Of a stretch of 64,000 nucleotides of DNA, positions 53,540 through 64,000 are shown one piece after another (position 1 is the first letter of the stretch; every line of letters starts with the position of its first letter). The translations under genes and the position numbers were made by a program. The notes beneath the pieces were generated by a model that saw only the letters and a program-made list of their open reading frames with translations, made no database searches and was not told the origin of the DNA. This stretch comes from Chrysopilus asiliformis (Eukaryota > Arthropoda > Insecta > Diptera > Rhagionidae), in assembly GCA_964034945.1 (NCBI GenBank), contig OZ035960.1, positions 79,331,331 through 79,395,330 on the forward strand, written 5' to 3'.

Positions 53540-54594
53540 CTAATTGTACTCGTAAACAGTTTGCATTACATCGATTTCATATCAATTAACTTGCAATGCT
53601 ACACTTTTACACTTGAAAGTTAAAGTTGGGAGCCCTTGCAGCAGCAGTCAGCTGTCATTTATTCCAAACACATCTTGATCTTTATTTTACCGATCCTCTT
53701 ATTTATCACTCGATAGTATTTTAGCGCGAATTTATATGAATGTGAAGTGCACTAAAAAAAATAGTTTTCGTCTTATGCGATTACTTTTGAGGTTAAACGA
53801 TCGTTAAAAGGATATTATAAACAGACAGGCCAACAAAGAATTATTTAAATGTATAACTTCAGACAAATTGAAATTCACAGTCATTTAGTTACACGATTTA
53901 ATATAGTTTAGTGTACGTCTCTGCCTATAACATACTTGATCACTTCATGGGTACAATTACAAAAATGAGCGAAACAAAAATTAAATTATTAAAAATTCAC
54001 CCAAAACCAAATTCATTTAGTTATTTAATTATTTTTTTTAAAACTTTTAGTTAGAATTAATTAAACACGTCCTTTGACATAGACAATGCAAAATATTTCA
54101 GGAACCAGTAAACATAACCTGAAACATCAAGAGATGATTTGGATAGTGGTCAACCCTATTTGTTCAAATAAGGTTGGTAATATCCCTATTTACTCGCACA
54201 AGGTTGGTAATGATATCAGGGAATCCCATTAGAAAGAGAGAGTCAAAATTTGCGAAAGAGAATCTAGCTGCGGTATTTCATTTCTTGGCGTATTATGGGG
54301 GATTATACTTCCATTGTATATACTTCATTTGGTCCAAAAACCGCCTGACGAGCTGTCAAAATCGAAAAATTCCTAACCTCAACACGGTAGGATTTTGTGT
54401 GCGTGTATATCTTGCCACAAAACGGCGTTGCACCCCTTTTCGGGGAGATCGATTTCGTTTCTATCTCCTCAAAACTCTTCGGCACAATGGGAGTTTTTCC
54501 TTGGTAAAAGAGAGCTAAATAAATATAAGAGAGCGGCACGAGTATAAAATGGAACTTAAAATTTAACCACGTTCGTAAAGAACGATGCACAAAA
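53540..54594. other. Not recognised
   Basis: Overlapping ORFs on both strands at 54174-54590 share no motif I know. CTATTTACTCGCACAAGGTTGG near 54184 repeats a similar word at 54157. It may be a decayed repeat. Confidence 0.35.
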
Positions 54595-54805
54595 ATGCCC
54601 CTTGACTAACTTTTGGGTTTCGCATTCACTTTACCTGCGTTGGATAGGTAATTTGCTCTAGTTTCATGGATATAAGCTCTTTTTTAGCGGGGAACTGCAG
54701 GGGGATGGTCAGCTGCCATCTTAGACTGAATGAGCAAATTACCTTTCCAATCCAGGTACAACGAAAGTGAAACCCCAACTGGTTCAAAAGTTAGCCTGAG
54801 GGCAT
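54595..54805. mobile_element. 211-bp foldback MITE
   Basis: The arms are about 70 bp: ATGCCCCTTGACTAACTTTT and inverted ATGCCCTCAGGCTAACTTTT, both reaching AGGTAATTTGCTC. The loop is about 55 bp. Confidence 0.8.
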
Positions 54806-55429
54806 AAAAAACGTCGAATCCTGCATGGTTCTTTAAGACCGAGTAGCAAAAGATTTATGTTTGTCAAATTCCTGCTTTGATTTTATTTCTTGGGTAAACA
54901 AACTTTTGTAAGCTAAATGTCGTGCTTGAAAATTTTTTTGGTACACCTGTACACTACATTTTTTCTGGCTGACTTTTGGCGCAGTTTTTATCTTAATTGC
55001 ATTTTTTCTGTCTCATCGATATATCTCTTTTTTCCACATTTTCAGAATTTTCAGGGAAATTGAAGTTAGTGGAGACTTATAGTGCGCGAGTTTCTATCAC
55101 ATTGGGGGCTCTTTTCACAACTTAAATCGACAGAAATTCGGTATTGAATTCGGTAGTCAATTTTCAAATTAAAAATTGTTTTTTTTTTGATTACTGACTA
55201 CTTTTTGATAACTGATCGAAATCGTAACTCAAATATTCGTAAGTGAAATAATCGAACCTAATTCGTTTCTTTGCCAACTGAAGCCTAAGGCCATGTTTAC
55301 ACCTGCGATTTTTTCTTGAACTTCTTTAAAAGAATTTTATTCGAAAACATTTTCTGGTGAAATTGGCAGTGTTCCCTAAGCAGCAAGAATACATAAACTC
55401 CTAGTCAATCCACCACTTTTCAAACTGCC
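54806..55429. other. No gene seen
   Basis: AT-rich, with no recognised feature. Confidence 0.4.
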
Positions 55430-55843
55430 ACTGGACAGTATACATACGATGACAAGGAAACTGCCCTACATCTCCTAGATACTCATTTTCCAGGACACGT
55501 CCCGTACCAAGGAAAACCTGTAGCTGATGTAGTGCAGGTTTCGGCGGACTGGTCTACTGCTTATCCAAACAAAAAATAATATGGGTCATTAACAGTTTTG
55601 CACCCTTTAAATATCCGGGTCTAGATTAAATCAAAAAGGTTTAAATTCACTTATTACTCCTTTCCATAACCTACAGTGGAATCCGGTTATAACGACCTCC
55701 AAGGGACTAACAAATCTGGTCGTTATATCCGGTTGTTCGTTATAACCGATTCATAGTTTTAAAGGTTTTAAAATACATGTGTGAAGTTCTAAAATACAAA
55801 ATTTTTATTGCAAATCGTCCGTACATTAAAAAATTAAATTTAT

Positions 55844-56053
55844 TTAATTTTTCTGCAGATATTGAGTAATCTGTGTTTGTTTGGATTTTTGGTGCAAGAA
55901 CTCCTTTTCAATTTTCTTTTCAATTCTTAGCACAGCTTCTTTTGAAATCTCATCAAAAATGTTATTGAATAATAGGAATGAACTCAATGTCATAATACCC
56001 CGAAGTGCTTCATTGACTGAAGGTATGACACAGCCTATTTCTGAAATTTTCAC
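55844..56053 (-). pseudogene. pogo-like transposase C-terminal tail
   Basis: The last codons read LRIEKKIEKEFLHQKSKQTQ and ITQYLQKN. A basic-helical end with a K-Q-x-x-I-T-x-Y/F motif is common in Tigger/pogo transposases. Only 69 codons; the DDE core is gone. Confidence 0.65.
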
Positions 56054-56274
56054 CCGATTCTAAAATTATGTATTGTGATGCATAAAACATTATTTACCAG
56101 TAGTATCTTCTTCATCTTTTTCCTCGATACTAAATTGTCGCCTTTTAGCATTCATTGTGAAATTCACAGTATAAACTACCAAATAAACTGAATTAACACA
56201 ACGTAGAAGCACAAAACTTTGACAGAACTGATTAGGGAATTCCCGAAAAGTTCCAACTTTCATTTAATGACTTA

Positions 56275-56833
56275 TGCTTCAACCACATTGAAGGCGGCAA
56301 GCGGCAGCGGCGGGCGGCATTTTTTTTTGCACTAATGTAGCGCAACGAGAGCTGCTACAATACAGCGGCAACGGCAGCGCACTTTTTCCGTCGCCGCCGA
56401 GTTTGAATCCAAGTCAAACTTGCCGCCGCCGCCCAAAATGTTTTATAAACCCCACCACATTCGGCGCCACAATCTACGCCGATTTTTCTTCGTTGTTTTG
56501 TGACAACCACCACATTCGGCGCCACATTCTATGCAGTTTTTTTGACGTTTTGATTTCGCAAGATGCCGACAACGGAGAAAAAATTAATCGAGTTCGTGAA
56601 AGGAAATCCAATGCTCTACGATTTGGCCCATCCTCAATATAAAAGGATAGACATCAAGGAAAATAAATGGAACGAAGTAGCGGACGAATTAAATAAGTTT
56701 TGATGTTTCAATTTTGACAGAAGCATATGCCGACGGTGCCGCTATCATTGTAGCTGGCTCGGCGGTATGTGGGGCGGCGCCATGCCGCCCGCCGTCGCCG
56801 CTGCCGCTTGCCGCCTTCATTGTGGTTGACCTA
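56275..56833 (+). mobile_element. GC-rich PIF/Harbinger-type element carrying a MADF exon
   Basis: TTA at 56272-56274 and 56834-56836. The inverted ends match for more than 30 bp (CAACCACATTGAAGGCGGCA against CAACCACAATGAAGGCGGCA, continuing AGCGGCAGCGGCG). The sister copy at 15934-16258 has the same ends but no coding part. Confidence 0.9.
56563..56703 (+). CDS. MADF domain, N-terminal exon
   Basis: From ATG at 56563, a 46-codon frame includes LIEFVKGNPMLYDLAHPQYK and a KENKWNEVADEL block: the first two helices of a MADF (Myb/SANT-like) DNA-binding domain, with the conserved N-x-x-L-Y-D and W. It stops at 56701-56703 before the domain's third helix, so either an intron starts near here or the gene was truncated. 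PIF/Harbinger elements of flies encode MADF proteins beside the transposase, which fits the TTA target. The frame itself shows no damage. Confidence 0.75.
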   Translation: MPTTEKKLIEFVKGNPMLYDLAHPQYKRIDIKENKWNEVADELNKF

Positions 56834-57540
56834 TTAAGCAAATGACGTTTAGAAGTGCAACAAGTTTGCCCATCCATGCGAGTCGTGACGCTAGCAACGC
56901 GCTGAGCTGCAAATTGGGCAAAAACTAGGGTATCTGACATGGCGGCCAATTTAGAACATTTGTTAAAAACTTAATCTACCAGGTTTTGATTTTTTTCTAT
57001 GAGATCTTAAGTTTCGGTCGTTATAAACGATATTTTTTTTCTGTTTTCGTACAAAAAGGGGTCGCTAAAGCCGATATGTCGTTATATCCGGTGTCGTTAT
57101 AACCAATACCAAAACGCATAAGACTCTGTGCGTTTTGGTATGGGCTCTGGCCGGGACCTAAGAAATGCGTCGTTAAAGCCGGTATGTCGTTATAACCGGT
57201 GTCGTTATAAGCGGATTCCACTGTATATAGACCATGCATTGCTTTCTGTTAGATTCCTTCAGTGAAAGTAATCTTTATTCCAAAACCAGATAAGCAAATC
57301 TACTATCTAGCCAAATGATATAAGGCTATTAGTCCTATGAGTAACTGAAGACACTGGAGAAACTATTTGAAGTTTACCTTCATCATGAAATACTACTAGT
57401 TCTGACCCCAAAATCAATTTCCCTATTAAAAGGTTAAATCCACAGAAGCGGCGCTCCATCATCTAACGTCAGAATTAGAACATGACATGTACTATAAGGA
57501 TTTTGTCTTGTGTATCGGCTATAGGAATAAGTTCTTAGCG

Positions 57541-57790
57541 TTTTTTTACTTTCCGCTTCTATAGAAGGAAAGTATTGTATTCATAACGGAGACCGACTCG
57601 AGAACGGGGGCAAATAGAAAATTTCTGATCAGTACAAAATTGTTTCAGACAAAATTATGAGGATGTCCGTTCATCTGTCTGTCTGTTATACGTATCTTAA
57701 ATAACTCAAGAACGCGTTGACCTAGCGACTTGAATTTTTTGTGAATAAGTATTACAAAAATCGTAGTTTTCTATCAACTTTTGGAAAAGT
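57541..57790 (+). repeat. Second GTCY-type repeat family, plus orientation
   Basis: It starts TTTTTTTACTTTCCGCTTCT and forms a hairpin with AGAAGGAAAGTA, then GAGACCGACTCGAGAACGGG and GTCCGTTCATCTGTCTGTCT. The inverted relative is at 11640-12085. Confidence 0.65.
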
Positions 57791-57807
57791 AACTTTAGCT
57801 ATAACGG

Positions 57808-58190
57808 CTACCTCTTATACATATTCTTAGAAAAAATACGGTGTTTTGAAAAATTCGCGGCTAAAACGTTCGCCTTCCCAATGGGATCCACAACCTCTTC
57901 ATTATCACAAATTAGTGGAGGTGTTGAAGATTTTGTGAAATTGTTTTTTACCGCTTTCACCATTGACCAAAAAGATTTTTGCCCTTCCGGGCAAGTTAAA
58001 ATTTTCCTCTTCATTTTTTGGTCAAACTCATGTTTAGCACGCCGTAGTACAAACTTAAGCGGTTCACACACTAAGAGGACACACGAAGCGTCATGAGGAT
58101 ACAATCTTGAGTTGTCGTGTATCCTCACAGTCTGTGGGCAATGAAAGAGTACAATCAAAGCTTGAGCGCCAAGATTGTATTGTTCCACGG
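57808..58190 (-). pseudogene. LINE ORF2 fragment (endonuclease-RT linker)
   Basis: LRRAKHEFDQKMKRKILTCP, EGQKSFWSMVKAVKNNF and TPPLICDNEEVVDPIGKAN are the linker before the RT in CR1/Jockey-group elements. It probably belongs with the endonuclease piece at 58608-58841 on the same strand. Confidence 0.65.
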
Positions 58191-58607
58191 CCGCCTGAAC
58201 TCGTCGCGATTCACAACGATCTTGTTGGGTTGCCGCGGTAGTGTGTGCGCTCTCTCGATGTAGACTAACCGAAAGTTAGCTAGAAACTGATGGGAATGAA
58301 TGTGTGTGGGGACTTCGCGATACAATCTTTTTCGTGTTGTCTTTGAGGATTAATGAGTCATAAGGTTGTCGTGAATCGTTTCTAGTGTGTGGCCCGCTTT
58401 AGAGGTGTTTCGAGCGTTTATAAACGACAAGCGAGGTTTTAGCCTAAATTCAGAAATCACCGCCTTTTTTGTTTTGATGGCGTCGCGACACGCTTTCGTG
58501 AACTAGGTGTTGGATTTACACTTTGCGGTAATCGAACTGCACGGTATGTAGGACTTCCTACATACCGTGACCTTTGCAGTCGCAACGTCGACGTCACCTT
58601 CCCTGAA
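58191..58607. other. LINE-derived linker, no intact frame
   Basis: The minus strand lies between the two LINE pieces and is frame-broken. Near 58100-58185 two inverted CAATCTTGAG/CAAGATTG words suggest a small insertion. Confidence 0.35.
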
Positions 58608-58841
58608 TCAATCAGACCACTTGTAAGTTGCAAAATGCTGATTAAAGCTCTCCCATTTGGCTTTTTTAAAATGCCAAACAGTCCTACTCGGGGCTTGGGT
58701 AGTATTTTTAGGGGGCCTTATGGTGGAAAATGAACAGCTTACCAAAGAATGATCAGACCCTCCCAGGGAAGAGAGAACAGAAACGCTATATTTGGACGGA
58801 TTTGTAGTTAAAAACAAATCCAGCACATATGAGATGCACAC
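58608..58841 (-). pseudogene. LINE endonuclease C-terminal fragment
   Basis: LDLFLTTNPSKYSVSVLSSL and GGSDHSLVSCSF end an AP-type endonuclease (conserved S-D-H). VWHFKKAKWESFNQHFATY follows as the usual linker. A rosa mariner fragment lies next to its 5' side. Confidence 0.7.
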
Positions 58842-58859
58842 TCAATTTAAAAAAAAAAA

Positions 58860-59480
58860 AATATTTTATGGCATTAAGTATGGAATATAACGTCGTTCAA
58901 ATGTCCGCCGCGGCTTTGCTTGGTGGCACATATTCGGGAGGTCCGATTTTCGATGTCTTTGTCGCATAAATTTGGCTGGATTTGCGGGATGTCGTTCGTT
59001 ATGTTGGCTTTGAGGGCATCAATTGTTTGCGGTTTATTCGCATAGATCGGCGATTTAAGATAGTCCCAAAGAAAGAAGTCTATAGGTGTTAAATCGCGCG
59101 AGATAACCATGTCCTCAAATCGCTCATGCAGAATGTCCATCGTGGCATGCACTATGTGGCATGTAGTGCGCTCCTGTTTGAACCACATTTTGTCGGTATC
59201 CATATCATCTAGTTTAGGCCACAAGAAGTTATCATCGATCTGTAGCGCTCGCCGTTAACGGTTATGGTAATGCCAGTTTCGTTTTGGAAGATGTATGGAC
59301 CGATGATTCCGCCAGACCAAAATCCGCACGAAACAGAAACTTTCTCGGGATGCATTTGGTCCTGGTGTATCTCGTATGGATTGGTATCGCCCCAAATCCG
59401 ACAATTTTGCTCGTTCACATATCCACTCATCCAAAAATGAGCCTCGTAAAATTTAGAAAATACTACTGAACAATTCACAA
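58860..59480 (-). pseudogene. rosa-type mariner transposase fragment
   Basis: From 59478: VNEQNCRIWGDTNPYEIHQD, WSGGIIGPYIFQNETGITIT, a frame change near 59220, then WPKLDDMDTDKMWFKQERTT (second catalytic Asp altered). About 12 residues normally before DLTPLD are deleted (VISRDLTPIDFFLW). The rest runs to NDVIFHT. Closest by eye to 38882-39949 in this window. The N-terminal part is missing. Confidence 0.8.
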
Positions 59481-59618
59481 CAAAACATTTGACAGATGTT
59501 AGGTTAGGTTAAGAATACCGCGCGCGCCCAGACGAGAGCACAGCGCTAAACTCGGAGGCCTGCAGGCCAATTGTGATGTCTTCAGTACTCATAAGACTTT
59601 TCATCAAACTAGCTGATC
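59481..59618 (-). other. LINE 3' UTR
   Basis: It follows the LINE stop near 59619 and ends, read on the minus strand, in CTTAACCTAACCTAACATC. Confidence 0.5.
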
Positions 59619-59870
59619 CTATTTGAGCCAGCCTGACTTGTTGACGAAGCTCAGCATATCCTCGAGTGGGTGGTGGCCAAGCTCCGTCAGGCCACTATAA
59701 AATCTGTCGCCAAGCGTTCCATATCGGCGTGCTTGTAGGGCTGGACACTCACAGAGTAAGTATTTCACAGTCTCCGGCTCCTCCTCGTCACCACAGCTGC
59801 GGCAAAAATGATTTGCGGCCGCGCCCCACCTTCTGGTCATAGCGCCAAGGGGACAGTACCCCGTGATTAA
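59619..59870 (-). pseudogene. LOA/R1-group LINE, C-terminal Cys-rich end
   Basis: FCRSCGDEEEPETVKYLLCE and CPALQARR form the C-x2-C...H/L-x-C motif that ends ORF2 of LOA/R1-type LINEs, followed by SGWLK and a stop. It continues the LINE interrupted by the insertion at 59871-61011. Confidence 0.75.
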
Positions 59871-61011
59871 CATGCTTATTCACAAATTTATTGTTAGTTA
59901 ACAATATTGTTAAGTAACAATAAATTTCATAGCAATCCATAAAGAAAATGGTAATCACAATTTTGCTTGTTAAAAAGTTTCGTTAAAAATGTTCGTTGTG
60001 TTGTTATGGCAACAGTTTTGTGAATTATTTTAATAGTTGCAGTTGTATTGCATTCGGGGATTGTTGTATTGCATTGCGGGGAGACGATAAATATTTTTTA
60101 AAACTATTTTCTTCTATGGAAAACGGATCGCTGGTATCGCGAAGAACTTGACTTGGTAATCCCCGTGGTAATCCAACATAATGTCATTAAAAAAGCAACA
60201 CAGTAGAACACGCTTAAATGCACATCGAACTTCGCAGAATTTAATGTGCATTTATCCGTGTTTTGCATTTATCCGTAGCACGGAAGCACGGAGTAATACA
60301 CATTAATGTGCAATTATGCGAGTCAAATATAAACATGCAACTTTAATATTCCTGGAATAAACATTTAAATTCAATTAGGCTACACAAAAACAAAGAATCT
60401 AATTAAGAATTCATTTTATCACATAAAAATAACAAAAATCACTTTTTTTTGGTGTGATTACATTTTGTTTTTGCACATGTGCATTTAAGCGTGTAAAATT
60501 TCATGTAATTTATACTTTTGCATTATGAAAATGGTTGCATTTAAGCAAGTATTGCAATTAAGCGAGTGTATATATTCATATGAAAAATGCTTTAAAATCC
60601 TCCAGGCACAAATTTTGCGTGCAATTACACGAGCTTTGCATTTAAGCGTGCTGCATTTAAGTGTGTTTTACTGTATCAATGGATAATTCATGGCTTTAAA
60701 TCACCTCCTTTTATCTTACCGTTCTTCTTCCGCCACAATGTCCATAATTGGAATTATAAAATCAATTTTTTTGATTGGAAAAAAAATATTTCTTCCCAAA
60801 CAACTAAAATTTATTTTTGTTATCGTAACAACACTTTTAACCATTTCTAACAAGCAATAGTGCACTCTGAATACGGTTTTATTTGACAATTTTTAGCTTA
60901 ACAATATTATCGAAAGTTCATAGCAAGCAAAGTGAAATGTGAATACCGATTTCTATTTAAACAATTGTTATGGGTATTAACAAGCAATAATAGCTTTTGT
61001 GAATAAGCATG
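59871..61011. mobile_element. 1141-bp MITE with TAA duplication
   Basis: The ends are CATGCTTATTCACAAA and inverted CATGCTTATTCACAAA, exact over 16 bp. TAA at 59868-59870 and 61012-61014. It interrupts the LINE between its RNase H region and Cys-rich tail and contains a second MITE. Confidence 0.85.
60201..60673. mobile_element. 473-bp pogo-like MITE with many TGCATTTAAGCGTG motifs
   Basis: The ends are CAGTAGAACACGCTTAAATG and inverted CAGTAAAACACACTTAAATG. The right flank is TA and the left CA. GCATTTAAGCGTG-like words occur at least seven times in either orientation inside. Confidence 0.72.
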
Positions 61012-61236
61012 TAAGCCTGTGAGTAGCCTTAGGCAGGTCCTGCTTAGTCTAAGAAGGGTGTCGGTTCTATTCCTATTGAATTTTGGCCAGAGCGACCTCG
61101 TGATTTCACAGTCGCTCCTTGATTGCCAACGGATATTCATGTTGTTCACCTCTTTCCTATCTATTATGCTTTTTGCGCATTCGATCGGCATTTCTACCGA
61201 TCGGTCCGCGCTCTCCATAGCCATTTCTGTTCCTAA
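61012..61236 (-). pseudogene. LOA/R1-group LINE, region after RNase H
   Basis: NRALGTEMAMES, KEVNNMNIRWQSRSDCEITR and SLWPKFNRNRTDTLLRLSRT lie between the RNase H domain and the Cys-rich end. Both borders are TAA-target insertions. Confidence 0.72.
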
Positions 61237-61942
61237 TGCCCGGTTTTTCAGTGAAAGTTTAAACTTTAGTTTAGTTAAACTCATAATGAAGTTTAAACTA
61301 AAGTTTAAACTTCTGGTGTTTTTCAGACAAACGGAATTGAACGTTTTATTAAACTAAAGTTTAAACTTTTTTGTCAATTTTGCAGTCTACTATACAAATA
61401 AAATATATTGAAATGACAACTTCTCCTGTCATAAAATCATTGATATATTTGTCTAGTTATGATAATTTTCGTAATACGAGTATTTGATTACGCATTAATT
61501 ATAAAATTTTATAAAAAAACGGTTCTGATTTCGGTTGTTATTGTGTTTCAATTGTGTTATTGTGTTTCAATTGTGTTATTGTGATTCAATTGTATTATTG
61601 GGGTGTTATTCTGTTATTGTGGTTCAAGACGGTTCTCCAATTTTATTTCAAAAGAAGTTCTAAAATTGTTAGAACTTGTAAAAAATATAGTGAAATTGTG
61701 GGGAACAAAAAAAGTGATGCACTCCATTTTTATTACAGTTTTATTCTTCGCGGATCTACAAAAGACACAAGTTTTGAAAAAACGTTAGTTTAAACCCTCA
61801 TCCATGGCCGTTTAAGTTAAACTCCGTTTAAACTTTTGGTTAGAGATAAACTGTCACTGAAAAACACCATTTTGTGTTAAACGGTAGTTTAAACTTTATC
61901 GCCGGTTAAACGGAGTTTAAACTTTCACTGACAAACCGGGCA
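61237..61942. mobile_element. 706-bp MITE with TAA duplication
   Basis: The ends are TGCCCGGTTTTTCAGTGAAA and inverted TGCCCGGTTTGTCAGTGAAA, both followed by GTTTAAACT. TAA at 61234-61236 and 61943-61945. AGTTTAAACT words are frequent. A 79-codon ORF (61554-61793) has no recognised motif. It splits the LINE RNase H domain. Confidence 0.88.
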
Positions 61943-63990
61943 TAATTCTGCCAGATTGTCGACTCTCTCATTGCCATATATGTTGCTGTGCCCGGGGACC
62001 CAGCATAGTCTAACGGCGTGTAAGAGGCCGAGTTGATTAAGTGCTCTGTGGCAATTAGACAAGGTCTTTGACTTGATCGTCGACGAATCCACTGCCTTGA
62101 TTGCTACCTGACTGTCGACGTAGTTTGTAACCCTTGTTCTGGGTAGTTCTCTCGTCATTATCAAGCTAGCAGCTGCACTTATGGCATAGACTTCAGCTTC
62201 AAATACACTGCTCTCGTCAGGCAGTTTGTAGCTCTTTTGGAAGTCAAGGTTATCCGAGAAAACTCCCGCCCCGTACCTTCTTCAGTTTTAGATCCATCAA
62301 TGTAAACCGAGACTTCTTGCTCGTCTATGACACTGTTGAGATCCCAAAGCCTCCTTTCGGGAATCAAAACTGAGAAGTTCACATTCATATCCAGATGAAG
62401 AATGCAGTAATCCGTAGAGTCCGGGATTCCCCATTCATCGCTTTTAAGGATGCTGTTATGACCGAAGGTGTTGTGCTTCCAGAGGCCGGACTCTCTAAGC
62501 CTTAGTGCACTCTTAGCAGCAGTATACCTCGTGTACTCAATCAGAGGAATGAAGTGCAGTAGAGCTTCCCTTCCCGCTGTTGGTGTTGATCTAACAGCTC
62601 CTGTAGTTCCTAGTGCCGCTAGTCTTTGTACTTTATTTAGGGTTTGATATCGGCAGTTGACCCTCATGGTCGGCCACCAAACCAGCCATCCGTAAGTAAG
62701 AATGGGTCTGATCACCGCTGTGTATAACCAATGGGTGATGCGCGGTGATGTGCCCCAATTTCTGCCAATCATTTTTTTACATGCGTAAAACGTGCATAAC
62801 GCTTTGTTCATTCTCTCTTCCGTATTTCTTTTCCAAGAGATTATTTGAAATTATTCCAAGGTATTTAGCCTCAGGTAAGAGACTGAGTTGCGTTGTCCCT
62901 ATCTTCGGGAATTGAAAGGTTAGTACCTTGCTTTTCCTTGTGAAGAGCACTAGTTTAGTCTTGGAGGCGTTGACCCCACGACCGTTGTGCTCCGCCCACT
63001 TTGTGATATCGCGTAGTGCTGATTCCAAGAGTTCGCTTAGTGTTGGGAAAAATTTTCCTGTTACCAAAACGACCACATCGTCGGCGTACGCAACAACTTC
63101 TATTCCCTTTTCTTGTAACGTTAGGAGGATTTCGTTCAGAGCTAGATTCCACAGAAGTGGCGATAGGATTCCCCCCTGTAGTGTTCCTCTACTGATCACT
63201 CTCTTTGCGCTACTTACACCAATGGTGGCGAAACTATTCTGCTGTTGAGCAGCTTCTCTGTCCACTCAGTTAGCATCTCATCAACACTGTGTGCCCAAAG
63301 TGCACCCACTAAAGACCTTGTGTGTACGTTATTAAACGCACCTTCAATGTCCAGGAATGCTGCTAGGGCATAATCCTTGTGATGGGCAGTTTCCTCTAGA
63401 GTTCTAACCACTTTGTGTAGAGCTGTCTCTACAGACTTACCTTTAGTGTAGGCATGTTGGGCCGTAGATATTGTGCTGCTGTCCAAGGATTTTTTAATGA
63501 TAAGATCAATAACTTTCTAGTGTTTTTAATAAAAACGATGAAAGACTTATAAGTCGGAAGTCCTTAGATTTAATGTGACACCGTTTCCCAGCCTTGGGGA
63601 TGAATGCCACACGACTTTCTCTCCAGCATTCCGGTATATACCTGGCTAGTAGGCAACCTCTAAAGAGTTTTATCAACCAAGGTTTGATAAAAGGCAAGGC
63701 GTACTGAAGCATGGCCGGGATAATTCCATCCATGCCCGCCGCTTTGTAGGGGCTGAAGGAATGTACTGCCCACGCAACCGAACGTTCATTAATTATTTCT
63801 TTTGCTACCCGAAAGTTCCTATCCGTTATTTCTGGAGCATAGTATCTACTAACTCTGCTCTGACAATCTATAGGGAAATGGGTGTCCATTAGGAGGTCCA
63901 GTGTTTCCTGGCTTGATTCTGTTGTGCTTCCATCTGGGTTTTCCAAGAGCACCGGGGTCGGAGGAGTCCTACTTAGGATCCTTCGGAGTC
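61943..63990 (-). pseudogene. LOA/R1-group LINE ORF2: RT and RNase H
   Basis: Frames in order on the minus strand: 63952-63506 (DTHFPID, PYKAAGMDGIIPAMLQ, a PKAGK block), 63486-63214 (AFLDIEGAFNNVHTRSLVGA), 63265-62777 (RGTLQGGILSPLLWNL and the catalytic YADD), 62811-62179 (LYTAVIRPILTYGWLVWWPT, then YIDGSKTEEGTG starting RNase H) and 62164-61943 (YVDSQVAIKAV and VPGHSNIYGNERVD). The RT is followed by RNase H, as in LOA, R1-like and I clades. At least four frame changes make it dead. The 5' end lies beyond the window edge. Confidence 0.85.
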
Positions 63991-64000
63991 TCGCAGCATC

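Larger units (their letters stand above)
55674..57223. mobile_element. pogo/Tigger-like element
   Basis: TA at 55672-55673 and 57224-57225. The ends are CAGTGGAATCCGGTTATAAC and inverted CAGTGGAATCCGCTTATAAC. The right subterminal region repeats GTCGTTATAACCGG words. It contains a transposase tail (minus) and the MADF-carrying element. Confidence 0.9.
55430..57535 (+). pseudogene. LINE ORF2 fragment, split by pogo element
   Basis: 55430-55671 reads GQYTYDDKETALHLLDTHFP and a FAPFKYPGLD-like text (linker and RT start). 57226-57535 continues with VKVIFIPKPDKQIYYLA, a region matching the RT YRPISL block, and STEAALHHLTSELEHDMYYK. The two halves join across the TA of the inserted pogo element. 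Motif spacing suggests the R1/LOA/Jockey group. Several in-frame stops. Confidence 0.7.

Noticed and set aside
54174..54590. 114- and 95-codon ORFs on opposite strands
   Set aside because: They overlap each other completely, show no motif, and are within the length expected by chance here.
61019..61357. 112-codon plus-strand ORF
   Set aside because: Antisense shadow of the LINE region after RNase H running into a MITE end.
1..64000. Horizontal transfer from bacteria or a DNA virus
   Set aside because: All recognisable coding sequence is insect host or metazoan transposon; composition is uniform apart from the GC-rich MITEs and LINE.

Overview
The window looks like AT-rich nuclear DNA of a higher dipteran (tephritid or calyptrate type; I cannot name the genus). 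The evidence is spliced coding exons, insect transposon families on both strands, a gypsy-group endogenous retrovirus, DD41D (rosa-type) mariners of the kind known from Ceratitis, and several copies of a repeat with a GTCY microsatellite core that resembles the dipteran mini-me family. No bacterial genes, rRNA, tRNA or CRISPR array was seen.

Only two host genes are supported. The last two coding exons of a gustavus (SPRY + SOCS box) orthologue lie at 1-427 and 5253-5392, plus strand. An RG-rich first coding exon, most likely of the PIWI gene AGO3, lies at 46432-46921, plus strand, and ends in a GTAAGT donor; its remaining exons must lie beyond the window, so its first intron exceeds 17 kb. 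A 67-codon ORF ends 20 nt upstream of the AGO3-like start.

Everything else recognisable is mobile DNA, mostly nested. (1) The gus intron holds a broken two-gene PIF/Harbinger element (transposase and Myb/SANT-like gene tail to tail) split by a deleted mariner, plus a decayed rosa mariner and a mini-me-like repeat. (2) 6-15 kb is AT-rich DNA with foldback MITEs, a mini-me copy, and a 1.9-kb element with hAT-like ends. (3) 15.1-23.1 kb is a decayed Ty3/gypsy element carrying at least six later insertions; 23.1-27.1 kb is a second decayed gypsy element. (4) 27.4-36.9 kb is a four-level nest: hAT element, mini-me copy, 8.5-kb errantivirus with indistinguishable 460-bp LTRs and gag, pol and env, and a 231-bp TTAA-flanked MITE inside pol. 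(5) 37.1-46.2 kb has a perfect 846-bp tandem duplication, a nearly intact rosa mariner, BEL, pogo and hAT remains and foldback MITEs. (6) 47.5-53.5 kb is a second deep nest: hAT, mini-me copies, Harbinger-like MITE, piggyBac-like element (holding another MITE) and Tc1-like element (holding another MITE). (7) 55.4-64 kb contains LINE remains broken by pogo, Harbinger-like and other insertions, one carrying an intact MADF-domain first exon.

Target-site duplications let the insertion order be read directly. No undescribed multi-gene system stands out. The most notable points are the errantivirus nest, the MADF-carrying GC-rich MITE, the hAT-ended element with a non-hAT-like protein, the exact 846-bp duplication, and a PIWI-family first exon embedded in this transposon graveyard. 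All family names rest on motif reading without database searches.
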